DNA of 64,000 nucleotides from positions 186,001-250,000 of the forward strand of contig NZ_LQNT01000009.1 in assembly GCF_001619585.1 (NCBI RefSeq), read 5' to 3'. This document shows, one piece after another, positions 50,342-57,986 of this stretch. A model generated the notes under the pieces. The model was not told where the DNA came from. It saw nothing but the letters and a program-made list of their open reading frames with translations, and did not search any database. The stretch's first letter is position 1. Every line of letters starts with the position of its first letter. This stretch comes from Bhargavaea cecembensis. GTDB lineage: Bacteria > Bacillota > Bacilli > Bacillales_A > Planococcaceae. A program made the translations under genes and the position numbers.

Positions 50342-50916
50342 GATTGTCCCTCTTTTCCGCTCTCGTGGGTCCGGTACATTTCAAATGTTCCGGTGAAAAC
50401 AGGCTCGTCGCCCACCGTCGAGATGACTTCCACGATCGACCTGCGGGGCCGTCCGTCCGGCCGGACCGCCGCTTTGGCGACGACACGCTCTCCCGCCCTC
50501 ACCGGTTTGATGAAGCTCAGCGATGATGCCGCGGTAAGCGCAAGCTCGTCGTCGATGACCGCCACCGCAAGGGAGTTGGCCTGCGCGAACAGATGGTGCC
50601 CCCTCGCAATGCCGTTTCGCTGGAAGACGTGGTCCTTCGTGACGTCGAACACGGACACCGCCCGCTTGTCCAGCTCAATATCGATGATGTCGCCGATCAC
50701 TTCGTCGATCGGCAGCGACTTTACGTCATCAAGCGAGCGGACGGCCACATCTTTCAGGCGTTCCCGCAGTTCAGGTATCCCCTTCTCCATCCGGTCAAGC
50801 CGGATGGTCTGGACACTGACTCCGAAGTATTCGGCAAGATCGCCGTCAGTAAGCAGCGGATTCTCCTCCAGCAGTGAAGAGAGGCGTGCCTGACGCTCTC
50901 GTTTCTGCAGTTTCAT
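50338..50916 (-). CDS. fapR: Malonyl-CoA-sensing lipid regulator FapR
   Basis: FapR represses fatty acid and phospholipid genes until malonyl-CoA binds it. The 192-residue protein has an N-terminal helix-turn-helix ([21 protein letters not shown], about 22-43) and a C-terminal hot-dog effector domain ([30 protein letters not shown] near 105-135). The ATG at 50916 follows GGTGGTGAAAAC; the 81-residue longer frame covers the promoter, operator and repeat region. It heads the fapR-plsX-fabD-fabG operon and has a FapR-type operator over its start site. Confidence 0.96.
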   Translation of the reverse strand: MKLQKRERQARLSSLLEENPLLTDGDLAEYFGVSVQTIRLDRMEKGIPELRERLKDVAVRSLDDVKSLPIDEVIGDIIDIELDKRAVSVFDVTKDHVFQRNGIARGHHLFAQANSLAVAVIDDELALTAASSLSFIKPVRAGERVVAKAAVRPDGRPRRSIVEVISTVGDEPVFTGTFEMYRTHESGKEGQS

Positions 50917-50932
50917 GTTTTCACCACCGGAT

Positions 50933-50949
50933 TTAGCACTTGGTACTAA
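50933..50949 (-). promoter_or_regulatory. FapR operator
   Basis: The 17-base imperfect palindrome TTAGTACCAAGTGCTAA (minus reading) fits the known FapR site (TTAGTACC-type half plus inverse) with two half-site deviations. It covers the predicted transcription start, so fapR should be autorepressed. Confidence 0.85.
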
Positions 50950-50953
50950 TATG

Positions 50954-50983
50954 AGTATATAAAACAGGCGGGGCAGATTGCAA
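50954..50983 (-). promoter_or_regulatory. Sigma-A promoter of the fapR operon
   Basis: TTGCAA (50978-50983), an 18-base spacer, then TATACT (50954-50959) on the minus strand, directly upstream of the FapR operator. Confidence 0.75.
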
Positions 50984-51090
50984 CCATGCTTGAAAACTTT
51001 GCTTTTTGCAGTGTGGCTAATGCTCTTAAATCCTGTAGTCATAGTAGTGTATAACCCCATTGAACTACAGTTCACTCTAAAAAACACACC

Positions 51091-51297
51091 GGATTTCCAC
51101 TCCAGTCCCTCGCTTACCGCGGTCGTTGCCTTAGCCGATGCCAATACGCAGATTGGCATCTGCGTGCAAAAGCGCAGCGTTGAGGAGCAGGCAATAAGAG
51201 ACTGGCGTCAGTGCGCAGCGCGAAGTGTTGCGCGACATCCTCGGGATCTTCGGCTAACGCTTTCCCCACAGGTGTCTCGGACCTTCCGCTCCAATCC
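51091..51297 (-). repeat. Structured intergenic repeat, copy 2
   Basis: This 207-base element matches copy 1 (39816-39972) block by block in the same orientation relative to the genes. The extra 50 bases come from an apparent internal tandem duplication of about 40-51 bases (51140-51190 and 51191-51230). The hairpin GATGCCAAT / ATTGGCATC (51137-51160) corresponds to the copy 1 hairpin GCCAGT / ACTGGC, with a G-C pair changed to A-T on both arms. Ends read GGATTGGAGCGGAAGG and GGAGTGGAAATCC on the minus strand. Confidence 0.8.
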
Positions 51298-51435
51298 TCC
51301 ATGGGGCTTATTGCATTAAACGGTTTAGGGCTAAACAAATTAAGAGACTAAACAATACCAGTTGAAACCGAATAGAACCATCTCCCTATTCATCCCCTTG
51401 GCGCCGTTCATCGTTGCGAACAAAGGCGGATATGT

Positions 51436-51540
51436 CAATGTCTCAATGAACTATGGCAACGTCTTATTGCATTATGTTAACGTCTCATAGACCTATAGCA
51501 ACGTTTGCAGTGCAACTAGATCGTCTCGCATTCTATCCTC
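51436..51540. repeat. Degenerate 21-base tandem repeat array
   Basis: Five adjacent 21-base units start at 51436, 51457, 51478, 51499 and 51520, with a consensus near CAACGTCTCATTGaACTATaG. The first four share the core (C/T)AA(C/T)GT(C/T)T and the first three end in an AT-rich (C/A)TAT block. One frame reads as heptapeptides of the Asn-Val-Ser type but is broken by a stop in the third unit, so it is not an intact gene. Confidence 0.65.
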
Positions 51541-51560
51541 CGTCAATTGTATTTTTGAAA

Positions 51561-51583
51561 CAAAAAATCCGGCAAACGGATTC
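51561..51583 (-). terminator. Terminator after recG
   Basis: AATCCG / CGGATT with a four-base loop followed by TTTTG lies just after the recG stop on the minus strand. Confidence 0.75.
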
Positions 51584-51586
51584 GAG

Positions 51587-53629
51587 TCAATCGATCCGTT
51601 CGTCGGACAGGACCCCGGACTGTTCAATCATTGTCCGGAGAGGTTCATATTCAGGATCATTCCAGAAGGACTCGGACGCGATGAGCTGTTCGGCATCCAG
51701 TCTGGCTGTATTAAGCGCACGATAGTCATGGACGGGGTCTGCCACTTTGAAGTCCGGCATGCCGCTCTGCTTTTTCCCGAAAAAGTCTCCCGGGCCGCGA
51801 AGCTCGAGATCCTTTTCAGCAAGGCGGAAGCCGTCGTTCGTCTCGGTCATCGACTGCATCCGTTCCTTGCCGATTTCCGTTTTCGGGTCTGCAAGGAGCA
51901 CGCAATAAGACTTGTGCGCGCCGCGTCCGACACGTCCGCGCAGCTGGTGCAGCTGTGCAAGACCGAAACGCTCGGCATCCGAGATGACCATGAACGATGC
52001 ATTCGGAACGTTCACGCCGACTTCGACGACCGTCGTCGATACGAGCACGTGAAGCCCGCATTCTGAGAATTCCCGCATGACCGCTTCCTTATCGTCGGGA
52101 TGCAGGCGTCCGTGCATGAGCCCGACGTTGAACCTGCCGCCGAAATACTGCCGGATCTGTTCGTACATGTCAACCGCATTCTGGACGTCGAGCTTGTCGG
52201 ACTCTTCGATGAGCGGGCAGATGACGTATGCCTGGCGGCCCTGCCCGAGTTCCCTTCCCATCCGCTTGAGGACGGCCGGGAGCGCATCACGCTTTGTCCA
52301 GTAGGTTTCGATCGGCTGGCGTCCCGCCGGCATCTCGTCAAGGATGGAAACATCCATCTCACCAAATGCCGTGATGGCGAGCGTCCGGGGAATCGGCGTC
52401 GCCGTCATGAACAGCACATCCGGGTCCTCCCCTTTCTCCTTCAGGATCCGGCGCTGCTCCACTCCGAAACGGTGCTGCTCGTCCGTGATGACCAGCCCGA
52501 GTTTCCTGAATACCACGTCAGGCTGGATCAGGGCATGCGTACCGATGACCAGATCGATCTCGCCCTCCGCAAGTTTTTCCAGGATGATCCGGCGTGCCTT
52601 CGCCTTCGTGGAACCCGAGAGCAGGGCGATGCGGACACCGAAGGGCTCCAGCCAATCCGCCAATGTCTGGGCATGCTGCTCGGCGAGGATTTCCGTCGGA
52701 GCCATGAGCGCCCCCTGCGCGCCGGCTGTGATGGCCGCATAAAGGCCGATCGCCGCCACGGCGGTCTTCCCTGATCCCACGTCACCCTGAAGGAGCCGGT
52801 TCATGCGCACCGGCTCCTTCAGCTCTGCACAAAGCTCATTGACAACCCTTTTTTGAGCGCCCGTGAGCTCGAATGGCAGTGAGGCGATGAAAACTCTCAG
52901 CTTCTCCAGATCATAATGGAGTTCCGTCCCCTTGCCCGTTTCTTTTCTGACCTTTTTGATCGCCTGCATCTTCAGCTGATAGCCGAGGAACTCCTCGTAG
53001 ACAAACCGGCGGCGGGCATGCTTTACATGTTCCGCATCACGCGGAAAATGCATGCCTTCAAGCGCTTCCGCGATTCCTGGCAGCTTGTATTTCTCCAGGA
53101 GTTCGGCAGGCATCGGATCCGGCAGGTCGCCCGCAACCGCATCAAGGGCCGCACGGATGTACCGGCGGATGGTCTTCTGATGCATGCCGCCCTTCAAGCT
53201 GTAGACCGGCTCAAAATCCTCCCCGGCCTGCTTCGGGCCTTCCTTGAATGAGCTGACATTAATGACCTGTCGTCCGCGGTCCCACTTTCCGGTGACCGTG
53301 ATCGTCATCCCCGGTGTCAGCCGATGCTTAAGATAATGCTGGTTAAAGAATACGACCTTTACGAGATGGCGTCCCGCAAGCATACGGATCTGCAGCCTTG
53401 ACCTGTTTTTTCCCGAAAAGAAAACGGAAGGCTCGCTTTCGACCCTTCCTTCAATGGTGACCCGTTCTTCGTGGGGCGTTTCCGCCAGATCCTTCAGACG
53501 GTTGTCCTCGTGGCGGTAAGGAAACATCATGACAAGGTCACCGACTGTCCGGACACCCAGATTCTCAAGGGATGCGGCCGCTTCTTTTCCGACGCCTTTA
53601 AGAGCGGTGACCGGTTCAGTCAGCCACAC
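51587..53629 (-). CDS. recG: ATP-dependent DNA helicase RecG
   Basis: RecG remodels stalled forks and branched DNA. The 680-residue protein has the N-terminal wedge/OB domain (about 50-150) and the superfamily 2 helicase core, with Walker A GDVGSGKTAVA near 280, the DEQH box in VITDEQHRFGV near 385, MTATPIPRTLAI near 410 and QLRGRVGRG near 590. The GTG at 53629 follows GAAGG. It overlaps the end of sdaAA by 14 bases. Confidence 0.96.
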   Translation of the reverse strand: MWLTEPVTALKGVGKEAAASLENLGVRTVGDLVMMFPYRHEDNRLKDLAETPHEERVTIEGRVESEPSVFFSGKNRSRLQIRMLAGRHLVKVVFFNQHYLKHRLTPGMTITVTGKWDRGRQVINVSSFKEGPKQAGEDFEPVYSLKGGMHQKTIRRYIRAALDAVAGDLPDPMPAELLEKYKLPGIAEALEGMHFPRDAEHVKHARRRFVYEEFLGYQLKMQAIKKVRKETGKGTELHYDLEKLRVFIASLPFELTGAQKRVVNELCAELKEPVRMNRLLQGDVGSGKTAVAAIGLYAAITAGAQGALMAPTEILAEQHAQTLADWLEPFGVRIALLSGSTKAKARRIILEKLAEGEIDLVIGTHALIQPDVVFRKLGLVITDEQHRFGVEQRRILKEKGEDPDVLFMTATPIPRTLAITAFGEMDVSILDEMPAGRQPIETYWTKRDALPAVLKRMGRELGQGRQAYVICPLIEESDKLDVQNAVDMYEQIRQYFGGRFNVGLMHGRLHPDDKEAVMREFSECGLHVLVSTTVVEVGVNVPNASFMVISDAERFGLAQLHQLRGRVGRGAHKSYCVLLADPKTEIGKERMQSMTETNDGFRLAEKDLELRGPGDFFGKKQSGMPDFKVADPVHDYRALNTARLDAEQLIASESFWNDPEYEPLRTMIEQSGVLSDERID

Positions 53630-54518
53630 TTTCTGCCGCCTTCTTTCCGAAGATCTCCGCCTCGAGCCGCTTGCCCGTCGGTGTCGCAGCCAAGCCGCCT
53701 TTTGCTGTCTCGCGCAAAGCTGACGGCATTGACCGTCCGATCCGGTGCATGGCTTCGATTACTTCGTCGGTCGGGATCACACTTGTAACGCCGGCAAGCG
53801 CCATATCCGCTCCGACCAGCGCCTTGGCGGCCCCCATAGCATTACGCTTGACGCACGGCACTTCAACCAGTCCCGCCACCGGGTCGCAGACCAGTCCGAG
53901 CATATTCTTCATGACGATGGAAAACGCCTCGGCACTTTGCTGCGGCGTTCCGCCGGCCATTTCTACAATCGCCGCGGCAGCCATCGATGCGGCCGACCCG
54001 GTTTCCGCCTGACAGCCGCCCGCGGCCCCGGAAATGGATGCGTTGTTCGCCACGACAAATCCGAATGCACCCGATGTGAACAGGAAGTTGATCATCTGCT
54101 CGCGCGTCGGGTTCAGCTTGTCCTTTACGGCAAACAGTGTGCCCGGCACGATACCCGCAGCCCCGGCTGTTGGTGTCGCGCAGATCATGCCCATTGCTGC
54201 GTTGACTTCATTGGTCGCGACTGCTTTGCTGACGGCATCCAGAAGAAGATCTCCGGAAAGCGATTTGCCGCTCTTGATGTAGTTCTGGATCAGGACTGCG
54301 TCGCCCCCGGTCAGCCCGGACGTCGAACTGACGCCTTTTAGCCCTTTTTCGACCGCCTCTTCCATCACTTCAAGGTTGCGCTCCATCTGTTTGATCACAT
54401 CTTCGCGCGAACGCTTGGTGATTTGCATCTCCTGCTCGATCATAATTTCAGAAATCGGCCGCCCGGATTCCTCCGCCAGCCCGATCAGTTCTTTAACTGT
54501 TGAAAATAGAATATCCAA
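53616..54518 (-). CDS. sdaAA: L-serine dehydratase alpha subunit
   Basis: This iron-sulfur enzyme deaminates L-serine to pyruvate together with SdaAB. The 300-residue protein has the conserved cysteines for the 4Fe-4S cluster in ICATPTAGAAG, GGCQAETGSA and VCDPVAGLVEVPC, and SGLTGGDAV near 65. The TTG at 54518 was chosen because AAGGGGGC lies at good spacing and gives the family length; the longer frame overlaps sdaAB. It lies directly after sdaAB. Confidence 0.95.
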   Translation of the reverse strand: MDILFSTVKELIGLAEESGRPISEIMIEQEMQITKRSREDVIKQMERNLEVMEEAVEKGLKGVSSTSGLTGGDAVLIQNYIKSGKSLSGDLLLDAVSKAVATNEVNAAMGMICATPTAGAAGIVPGTLFAVKDKLNPTREQMINFLFTSGAFGFVVANNASISGAAGGCQAETGSAASMAAAAIVEMAGGTPQQSAEAFSIVMKNMLGLVCDPVAGLVEVPCVKRNAMGAAKALVGADMALAGVTSVIPTDEVIEAMHRIGRSMPSALRETAKGGLAATPTGKRLEAEIFGKKAAESVAD

Positions 54519-54534
54519 TGGGAATGCCCCCTTA

Positions 54535-55197
54535 TCAGTCTGCAAGTATGGAAACTTGAGTCACATTGTCCAGGTCAGTGATGAGACGGATCATGGAGTC
54601 GGTGATAATCTGGTCGACTTCGATGACCATCAGTGCCATCTCGCCTTTTTCTTTCCGCCCGCACTCCATATGTGCGATGTTGATGCCGTCAGCCGCAAGT
54701 GCATTTGCAACACTGGCGATGACGCCGGGACGGTCGTGATGGACGATCAGCAGCGCCGGATAGTGGCCGGTCAGCCTCAGCGTGAAACCGTTCAGTTCCG
54801 TCACTTCCATCTTTCCGCCGCCGATCGAAATACCCGTCAATTCCATTTCTCCGTCAGCGTCACCGATCCGGATTTTTGCCGTATTCGGATGCTCCGGCTC
54901 TTCGGACTCCGTAATGAATTCGAATTTCAGCCCGACCTGTTCCGCTTCATCGAAGGCTGTGCGGATCCGTTCGTCATCCGTATCATAGTCCAGCAGCCCG
55001 CCGACGATCGCGACATCGGTGCCGTGGCCCTTGTAAGTTTCCGCAAATGATCCGTACAGGCGGATTTCCGCCCAGTCAGGCTGGCGCCCGAACAGTGTCC
55101 TGGCCACACGGCCGATCCGTGCCGCTCCCGCTGTATGCGAAGATGAGGGCCCGACCATGACCGGACCGATAATATCAAAAACCGATCTGAATTTCAT
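54535..55197 (-). CDS. sdaAB: L-serine dehydratase beta subunit
   Basis: SdaAB is the partner of SdaAA. The 220-residue protein has the start FDIIGPVMVGPSSSHTAGA, with the SSSHT substrate motif, and a C-terminal ACT domain (about 145-218, PALLIVHHDRPGVIASVANALAADGINIAHMEC) that probably senses serine. It is first in an sdaAB-sdaAA-recG run and has its own promoter. Confidence 0.96.
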   Translation of the reverse strand: MKFRSVFDIIGPVMVGPSSSHTAGAARIGRVARTLFGRQPDWAEIRLYGSFAETYKGHGTDVAIVGGLLDYDTDDERIRTAFDEAEQVGLKFEFITESEEPEHPNTAKIRIGDADGEMELTGISIGGGKMEVTELNGFTLRLTGHYPALLIVHHDRPGVIASVANALAADGINIAHMECGRKEKGEMALMVIEVDQIITDSMIRLITDLDNVTQVSILAD

Positions 55198-55229
55198 AAG
55201 CTGCAGTCCTCCTTAGGGCCGTTTTCCCT

Positions 55230-55258
55230 ATTTTACATGATTTCACGACTTTTCTCAA
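55230..55258 (-). promoter_or_regulatory. Sigma-A promoter of sdaAB
   Basis: TTGAGA (55253-55258), a 17-base spacer, then TAAAAT (55230-55235) on the minus strand, about 30 bases before the sdaAB start. Confidence 0.75.
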
Positions 55259-55298
55259 AAACACACGTTCGTGCAAGCGCTTACCACTGCCTCTATAA

Positions 55299-55325
55299 AA
55301 CAGCGCACCGGTTTGTCCGGTGCGC
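55299..55325 (-). terminator. Terminator after fakA
   Basis: The stem GCGCACCGG / CCGGTGCGC with a short ACAAA loop and a TGTTTT tail on the minus strand follows the fakA stop. Confidence 0.85.
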
Positions 55326-55331
55326 CAGTGA

Positions 55332-56993
55332 TTATTCCGAAGAAATAATATACGGGTAGAGCGGCTGCTTTCCTTCGTGGATTTCCACTTCCACATCCGG
55401 ATACTGTTCCTCAATGTATGCGCCGAGTTCATCCGCTCCCTGACGCGTCGCACCCTCACCGTAGAGGATGGTTACGATTTCTGATTCCTCGTCGACAATC
55501 TCCGGGATCAGGGATTCGGTGACGCTTTTGAGCGAAGGGTCGGAGTTGACGATTTTGCCGTCCGCCATTCCCATAAAGGAGCCTTTGCTGATTTTGACGC
55601 CGTCGATGGTTGTATCACGTACGGCTGTCGTCACCTGTCCGGTTCGGACATGCGAGAACGCTTCCGTCATGGAAGCCGCGTTGTCGGAAACCGGTGCCTC
55701 CGGATTAAAGGCAAGGATGGCCGCCAGCCCCTGGGGTACATTTTTAGTCGGGACAACCGCAGCCTCAATGCCGGATACTTCCGCGGCCTGTTCGGCAGCC
55801 ATGACGATATTTTTGTTGTTCGGAAGGATCAGTGCACGTTCCGCGCCGACTTCCCTGATCGCCTTGACAATGTCTTCCGTCGAAGGGTTCATCGTCTGGC
55901 CGCCCTCAATCACATACGAGGCACCGATGCTGCGGAAAAGCTCGGCGATTCCCGGGCCCATCGAAACCGTGATGATGGCATACGGATGTTTGGCAGTCGA
56001 CTTTGCCGTGCGTGCAGGCTCGTCCTTCTCCAGGATGGCCGTGTGCTGCTCGCGCATGTTTTCGATTTTGATCTTGATCAGGCTGCCGTACTTCTTGCCG
56101 TAGGAAAGTACTTCCCCCGGCTCTTCCGAGTGGATATGTACTTTTGCGATCTCGTCGTCGGAAATGACCAGAAGCGAATCTCCGTAGGCGCTGAGATCAT
56201 CCCGGAACTTCGATTCATCAAACGGATTACCGGCAGTTTTGTCTTCTTCGAAGCGCACCATGAATTCCGTGCAGTAGCCGAATTCGATTTCGGATGTATC
56301 CATGAAGCCCTGGATACTTTTGTGGTGCTCTGCGCTGACGAGATCATCCATGGACGCCTGCACCGTCATTTCGGGCAGTGCCTCTCCCCTGAGCGCGGAA
56401 AGGAACCCTTCATAGACGAAAACAAGCCCTTGGCCGCCGCTGTCAACGACACCGACTTCCTTGAGGACCGGCAACAGGTCGGGCGTTCTTTTAAGCGAAG
56501 CTTTCGCCTCGTCAGTGAGCGCCTCCATCACCTTGATGATGTCCGATTCAGTTTCAGCGGCCTCAACCGCTTTTTTTGCGGCATCTTTCGCGACAGTGAG
56601 GATCGTGCCCTCGACCGGCTTCATGACTGCCTTGTAGGCGGTGTCCACGCCCGCCTGGAATGCGCCTGCGAACTCCTTCGCATCCAGCGCCTCTTTATCC
56701 TCGATCGCCTTGCCGAAACCGCGGAAAAGCTGGGAAAGGATCACACCTGAATTCCCGCGCGCGCCCATGAGCAGACCCTTGGAAAGAGCCTGCGCAGTCC
56801 TGCCGATATGGTCGTTTGCTGCCTGTTCCGTCTCTTTCGCGCCGGATGTCATGGACAGATTCATGTTCGTCCCCGTATCGCCGTCCGGCACGGGAAAAAC
56901 GTTGAGCGAATCGACGTAGTCCGCATTATTGGAAAGGTGATGGGAGCCCATCATCACCATTTCCGCAAATCGATGTCCATCTAATTCTTTCAT
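55332..56993 (-). CDS. fakA: Fatty acid kinase catalytic subunit FakA (YloV)
   Basis: FakA phosphorylates fatty acids held by FakB (DegV-type) proteins, feeding exogenous fatty acids to PlsX/PlsY. The 553-residue protein has an N-terminal DhaL-like kinase domain (about 5-200; FPVPDGDTGTNMNLSM near 32-47; GARGNSGVILSQLFRGF near 78-94; GVVDSGGQGLV near 187) and C-terminal YloV domains. FakB genes are not in this window. The gene follows asp23 by 19 bases. Confidence 0.95.
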   Translation of the reverse strand: MKELDGHRFAEMVMMGSHHLSNNADYVDSLNVFPVPDGDTGTNMNLSMTSGAKETEQAANDHIGRTAQALSKGLLMGARGNSGVILSQLFRGFGKAIEDKEALDAKEFAGAFQAGVDTAYKAVMKPVEGTILTVAKDAAKKAVEAAETESDIIKVMEALTDEAKASLKRTPDLLPVLKEVGVVDSGGQGLVFVYEGFLSALRGEALPEMTVQASMDDLVSAEHHKSIQGFMDTSEIEFGYCTEFMVRFEEDKTAGNPFDESKFRDDLSAYGDSLLVISDDEIAKVHIHSEEPGEVLSYGKKYGSLIKIKIENMREQHTAILEKDEPARTAKSTAKHPYAIITVSMGPGIAELFRSIGASYVIEGGQTMNPSTEDIVKAIREVGAERALILPNNKNIVMAAEQAAEVSGIEAAVVPTKNVPQGLAAILAFNPEAPVSDNAASMTEAFSHVRTGQVTTAVRDTTIDGVKISKGSFMGMADGKIVNSDPSLKSVTESLIPEIVDEESEIVTILYGEGATRQGADELGAYIEEQYPDVEVEIHEGKQPLYPYIISSE

Positions 56994-57012
56994 AAACGTT
57001 CGCTTCCTCCTT

Positions 57013-57375
57013 TTACAGGTTCGTCACTCGGACTCCCTGGACAAAAATATTGACGGAGCTGACCGTCATTCCCAATAGTTTGCTCAATGTATATTTCACT
57101 TTGGATTGGACCTGGTATGCGACCTCGGAAATCTTCACGCCATAGCCGACGATGACATACATGTCGATATGGAGATCTTCTCCGATAGAACGGACGATCA
57201 CACCTCTGGTGAAGTTTTCCTTTCGGAGGATGTCGGTCAGGCCGTCCCGGATCTGATGGCGGGATGCCATCCCGACGATTCCGTAGCACTCGACCGCTGC
57301 GCCGCCGGCCACCTGTGCGATCACATCATTCGAGATTTCAATTGTACCGAATTCATTTTTGAGTCCGATCGACAT
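57013..57375 (-). CDS. yloU: Asp23/Gls24 family protein (YloU)
   Basis: This 120-residue protein belongs to the Asp23/Gls24 family of small envelope-associated proteins. Typical features are TIEISNDVIAQVAGGAAVECYGIVGMA near 10-37 and a C-terminal VSSVNIFVQGVRV. The ATG at 57375 follows GGGGGC; 13 more in-frame residues upstream lack a ribosome site. A weak promoter with TACAAT at 57413-57418 may serve it. It is co-directional with fakA, the conserved pair yloU-yloV. Its exact function is unknown. Confidence 0.93.
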   Translation of the reverse strand: MSIGLKNEFGTIEISNDVIAQVAGGAAVECYGIVGMASRHQIRDGLTDILRKENFTRGVIVRSIGEDLHIDMYVIVGYGVKISEVAYQVQSKVKYTLSKLLGMTVSSVNIFVQGVRVTNL

Positions 57376-57412
57376 GGTAACGCCCCCTGTGAAGTGCATT
57401 TTGGCTAACGTC

Positions 57413-57441
57413 ATTGTACACTACTGACCTGGAATAGAAAA
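57413..57441 (-). promoter_or_regulatory. Possible promoter of yloU-fakA
   Basis: TACAAT (57413-57418) with a poor -35 (TTTTCT, 57436-57441) at 17 bases on the minus strand, in the divergent gap with rpmB. Confidence 0.35.
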
Positions 57442-57504
57442 GACACACCGAAGGCTCCTGCGATGCCTGTAAAGTGTTTTTTCTTGATGGATGCCGTAAA
57501 CCTA

Positions 57505-57533
57505 TTGCATCGCCGGCTCATTTATGCTAAATT
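57505..57533 (+). promoter_or_regulatory. Putative promoter of rpmB
   Basis: TTGCAT (57505-57510), a 17-base spacer, then TAAATT (57528-57533) preceded by TGC (extended -10), on the plus strand. A small GACGG / CCGTC hairpin lies in the leader before the GAGGAGGG ribosome site. Confidence 0.55.
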
Positions 57534-57601
57534 ATTTTAGTATGTGAGATGGCGAACAGACGGGATTCCGTCTTCATCTTCACCGAAGAGGAGGGAAAAA
57601 C

Positions 57602-57790
57602 ATGCCTAAGAAATGTGTAATCACAGGCCGCAAAGCAAGCGCCGGCAACAACCGCTCCCACGCGATGAACGCAAACCGCCGCACTTGGGGTGCCAACCTT
57701 CAAAAAGTGCGCATCATGGTGGACGGCAAGCCGAAGCGCGTATGGGTTTCCGCACGCGCCCTGAAATCCGGTAAAGTCCAGCGCGTCTGA
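57602..57790 (+). CDS. rpmB: 50S ribosomal protein L28
   Basis: L28 is a small 50S protein. The 62-residue product contains [20 protein letters not shown], the [13 protein letters not shown] segment and the end [14 protein letters not shown], as in Bacillales. Only one cysteine is present, so it is the zinc-independent form. It is the only plus-strand gene in the window, divergent from yloU and convergent with thiN-spoVM, sharing a bidirectional terminator with them. Confidence 0.97.
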   Translation: MPKKCVITGRKASAGNNRSHAMNANRRTWGANLQKVRIMVDGKPKRVWVSARALKSGKVQRV

Positions 57791-57803
57791 CCTGTTAAAT
57801 ATC

Positions 57804-57850
57804 GCAAAAAGAAATGCCGAGCTGACCTGAGTCAGCTCGGCATTTTGCTT
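57804..57850. terminator. Bidirectional terminator between rpmB and spoVM
   Basis: A perfect stem, ATGCCGAGCTGA / TCAGCTCGGCAT, with A-rich sequence on one side and TTTTGCTTTTT on the other can end both the plus-strand rpmB and the minus-strand thiN-spoVM transcripts. The spoVM reading frame ends inside the stem. Confidence 0.9.
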
Positions 57851-57972
57851 TTTCTCCGTTTCTTCTTCTTTACGTTCGCAACCGGCTTCTGTTCCTCACG
57901 CTGGAAAAGCTGCAGGCACTTGCGCGCAAAGCTGCTCACCATTTTGGGCAGCTGGAATGTGTACACTCTCAT
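57832..57972 (-). CDS. spoVM: SpoVM-like peptide with basic C-terminal extension
   Basis: This is a 46-residue product whose first 26 residues resemble SpoVM, the amphipathic peptide that recognises the convex forespore membrane and anchors SpoIVA in B. subtilis. Matching positions include Tyr4, Thr5, Leu8, Pro9, Lys10, Arg17, Leu20 and Phe23. The known B. subtilis peptide stops at 26 residues; here a Lys/Arg-rich tail of about 20 residues follows and its stop codon lies in the terminator stem. The ATG at 57972 follows AAGGAGCGG. The position between rpmB and thiN is the one spoVM has in B. subtilis. Whether this organism sporulates cannot be told from the window. Confidence 0.8.
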   Translation of the reverse strand: MRVYTFQLPKMVSSFARKCLQLFQREEQKPVANVKKKKRRKSKMPS

Positions 57973-57986
57973 CTCGTCCGCTCCTT

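Larger units (their letters stand above)
50984..51586. other. Gene-free repeat-bearing gap between recG and fapR
   Basis: Apart from two repeat features and the recG terminator I see no convincing gene here. From 51061 to 51074 there is a perfect inverted repeat TGAACT-ac-AGTTCA. The stretch 51298-51435 is AT-rich and unassigned; it shares the word CTTATTGCATTA (from 51306) with the tandem array at 51463. Short open frames lack ribosome sites. Confidence 0.7.

Noticed and set aside
50917-51159. N-terminal extension of fapR by 81 residues
   Set aside because: It would run through the promoter, the FapR operator and part of the repeat; family alignment starts at 50916.
51453-51725. Plus-strand 90-codon frame over the 21-base array
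   Set aside because: It has no ribosome site, overlaps recG on the other strand and has no recognisable sequence; the array frame itself contains a stop.
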